A stretch of DNA of 64,000 bases from contig NC_090705.1 in NCBI RefSeq assembly GCF_040954835.1, positions 11,540,001 through 11,604,000 of the forward strand, read 5' to 3'. Below are positions 62,461 to 64,000 of this stretch, in pieces. Within the stretch, counting starts at the first letter, position 1, and each line of letters begins with the position of its first letter. This DNA is from Lepisosteus oculatus. Taxonomy: Eukaryota; Chordata; Actinopteri; Semionotiformes; Lepisosteidae. The position numbers and the translations under genes were made by a program. The notes beneath the pieces are model-generated. The model ran no database searches, was not told where the DNA came from, and saw only the letters and a list, made by a program, of their open reading frames with translations.

Positions 62461-64000
62461 AAGTTCACTCGTTACAATAAGGTATTCAACTGAGTAGCAT
62501 TGAACTTGTTCTTAAGTCTGTTTGTACAAGACATTTCACATAAGATCTTTCTCTTCAGTGAATGTGTTTATATTAAAAGCAAATTTTGTAAATTTGTATT
62601 GACTCTATTAAACTAAGATTTCAGAAAGGGGCATGTAGTTGACTTCACTGCCTAATTTCCATAGCTACACATCAAATCTTGAGATATGAAATTCCTGCCT
62701 GCTTTCTGGATCTTTCCTTTCAGGTTTTAGGCAGGGAAAAAAAAAAGTTAAAATGGATGATATCAAATAGAATACCATAAAATAAAAGTGGCAAAATGGA
62801 TAACCTTCAATAATATAAAGTATTAATCTTGAACAGAGTTTACTTTAAAAGTGCAGTAAAAAATACCTTGGATATCCATTACATTTCAAACAACTACTGA
62901 AAGTGACAAAGTTTTTTAACTATGAAAGGGAGTTATGCTGTGTGTAGTACAGTATGATGGCATCCTTCCTGTAGCAGCATGCAATAGCTGCTGATCTTGA
63001 GGAGCTAGCTTGATCCAGCATGTCAGGCATTGCTGTTGTAAAACTTAAGACTTAAGTGCTGTGTGTGGGGAAAAAAGAAAATGGAAACCATCTCAAAGAC
63101 CAGCAGCAATGTAATTACTGCTACAGTCAGGGGGAAGGCACATTGGGTAAGAGTGAAAGTGACTTAGAGATAGAAAAGCTCAAGACACGATCGACATCTT
63201 GTCACATTTGGACACACTTCACTTGTTTTCATGTCTCTTCCATCGCCTAAGTGTTGTATTTAAGACCTCATTTTTTGCTGCTGTATGAACTGATGGCAGT
63301 GCCAATTGTAGAAACAGAAATGTCTGGTGGATTGAAATATCCTCAACTCTTTTCGAGCTCAGTGGCATAGTGGCACTATTTTGAATCTGCTTTGAATTTA
63401 GTTTCACTGTATCGTTTGTTTCACAAGAAGACCCTTTTCACTGGTAATTTGTTATTGGAAAGAAAACAAATCTGTAATTTCGAAAAGATGAGGGGCTTGC
63501 CTGTTGATAATCGCAGTGTAATTGGCCTATGAAGTATGTTTTGATTGAACTTGCGGTGTTTTATTGAGGTGGAAATTGTTTCTGTCTAGATGAAACCGAA
63601 CTAATGTTCATCTCAAGAGTGAGTAATGTTGCTGAAATATGAATTTCTAATTGAGATGGTGCCTCAGGAGAAGTGCTTAGAAATGTCCACTAAACAACGG
63701 GCTGTAATTATTGTGGATAAAAGAAAGAATGGAAAATGAGACACTGTTGCATTGATTTTTTTATGCTGCTGGTGAGTTTCCCTTTCAGCATTCAGTTAGC
63801 ATGCATGCCTTGCATACAGATAGAAGCATTGTGGTTCGGCTACCACTTGCGGAGGAAATACCTATTTTGTGAACATTTCTTTCATGGCTGAAACAACCAA
63901 TTTTCTCCAGGATCCTGTGGCAATTTTTAAAATGTAATACAGTATTACCTTGCATGATCTGTGATAGTGAGTTTTTATATCGCAAGGGAAGAAAACAAAC

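Overview
The window looks like a stretch of a ray-finned fish nuclear chromosome. It is AT-rich, has GT-AG introns, and is loaded with fish-type repeats: 5S-rRNA-derived SINEs, tRNA-headed SINEs, Tc1 transposons and decayed LINEs. The mix would suit a non-teleost ray-finned fish such as a gar, bowfin or bichir, but I cannot fix the species from sequence alone.

Three protein-coding genes can be supported, all on the plus strand, and two are incomplete. (1) Positions 1012-7185 carry the last three coding exons of an osteoprotegerin-type decoy receptor (TNFRSF11B); its first exons lie before the window. (2) Positions 16411-19984 carry a complete four-exon decoy receptor, predicted at 298 aa. Its cysteine-rich domains and short C-terminal region match decoy receptor 3 (TNFRSF6B) better than osteoprotegerin. 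(3) Positions about 41395-45783 carry the promoter, 5' leader and first two coding exons of CARMIL1, a regulator of actin capping protein. The rest of the window from 45784 is intronic sequence of CARMIL1; its third coding exon was not found.

The main biological point is the head-to-tail pair of secreted TNF-receptor decoys. Both share cysteine-rich domain layout and phase-1 introns. Osteoprotegerin has an extra last exon for the second death domain, which the DcR3-type gene lacks. In humans the two genes are on different chromosomes, so this arrangement may preserve the duplication that produced DcR3. The DcR3-type gene also has a weak exon-2 splice donor followed by an open reading frame, a hydrophobic tail, a stop codon and an overlapping AATAAA, which together could make an alternative short isoform.

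The rest is mobile DNA. There are seven clear 5S-derived SINE copies and one diverged one. A 334-bp solo LTR with a perfect 5-bp target duplication sits inside an older SINE. There is a chimeric SINE, a 149-bp palindromic element and a LINE fragment with a nested fold-back. One dead Tc1 copy has its catalytic Glu replaced. One structurally intact Tc1 transposon has a full 339-aa DD34E transposase and long IR/DR termini. The stretches 7186-16330 and 20280-41390 are intergenic; no convincing third gene was found there, only a doubtful secreted-peptide relic near 29495.
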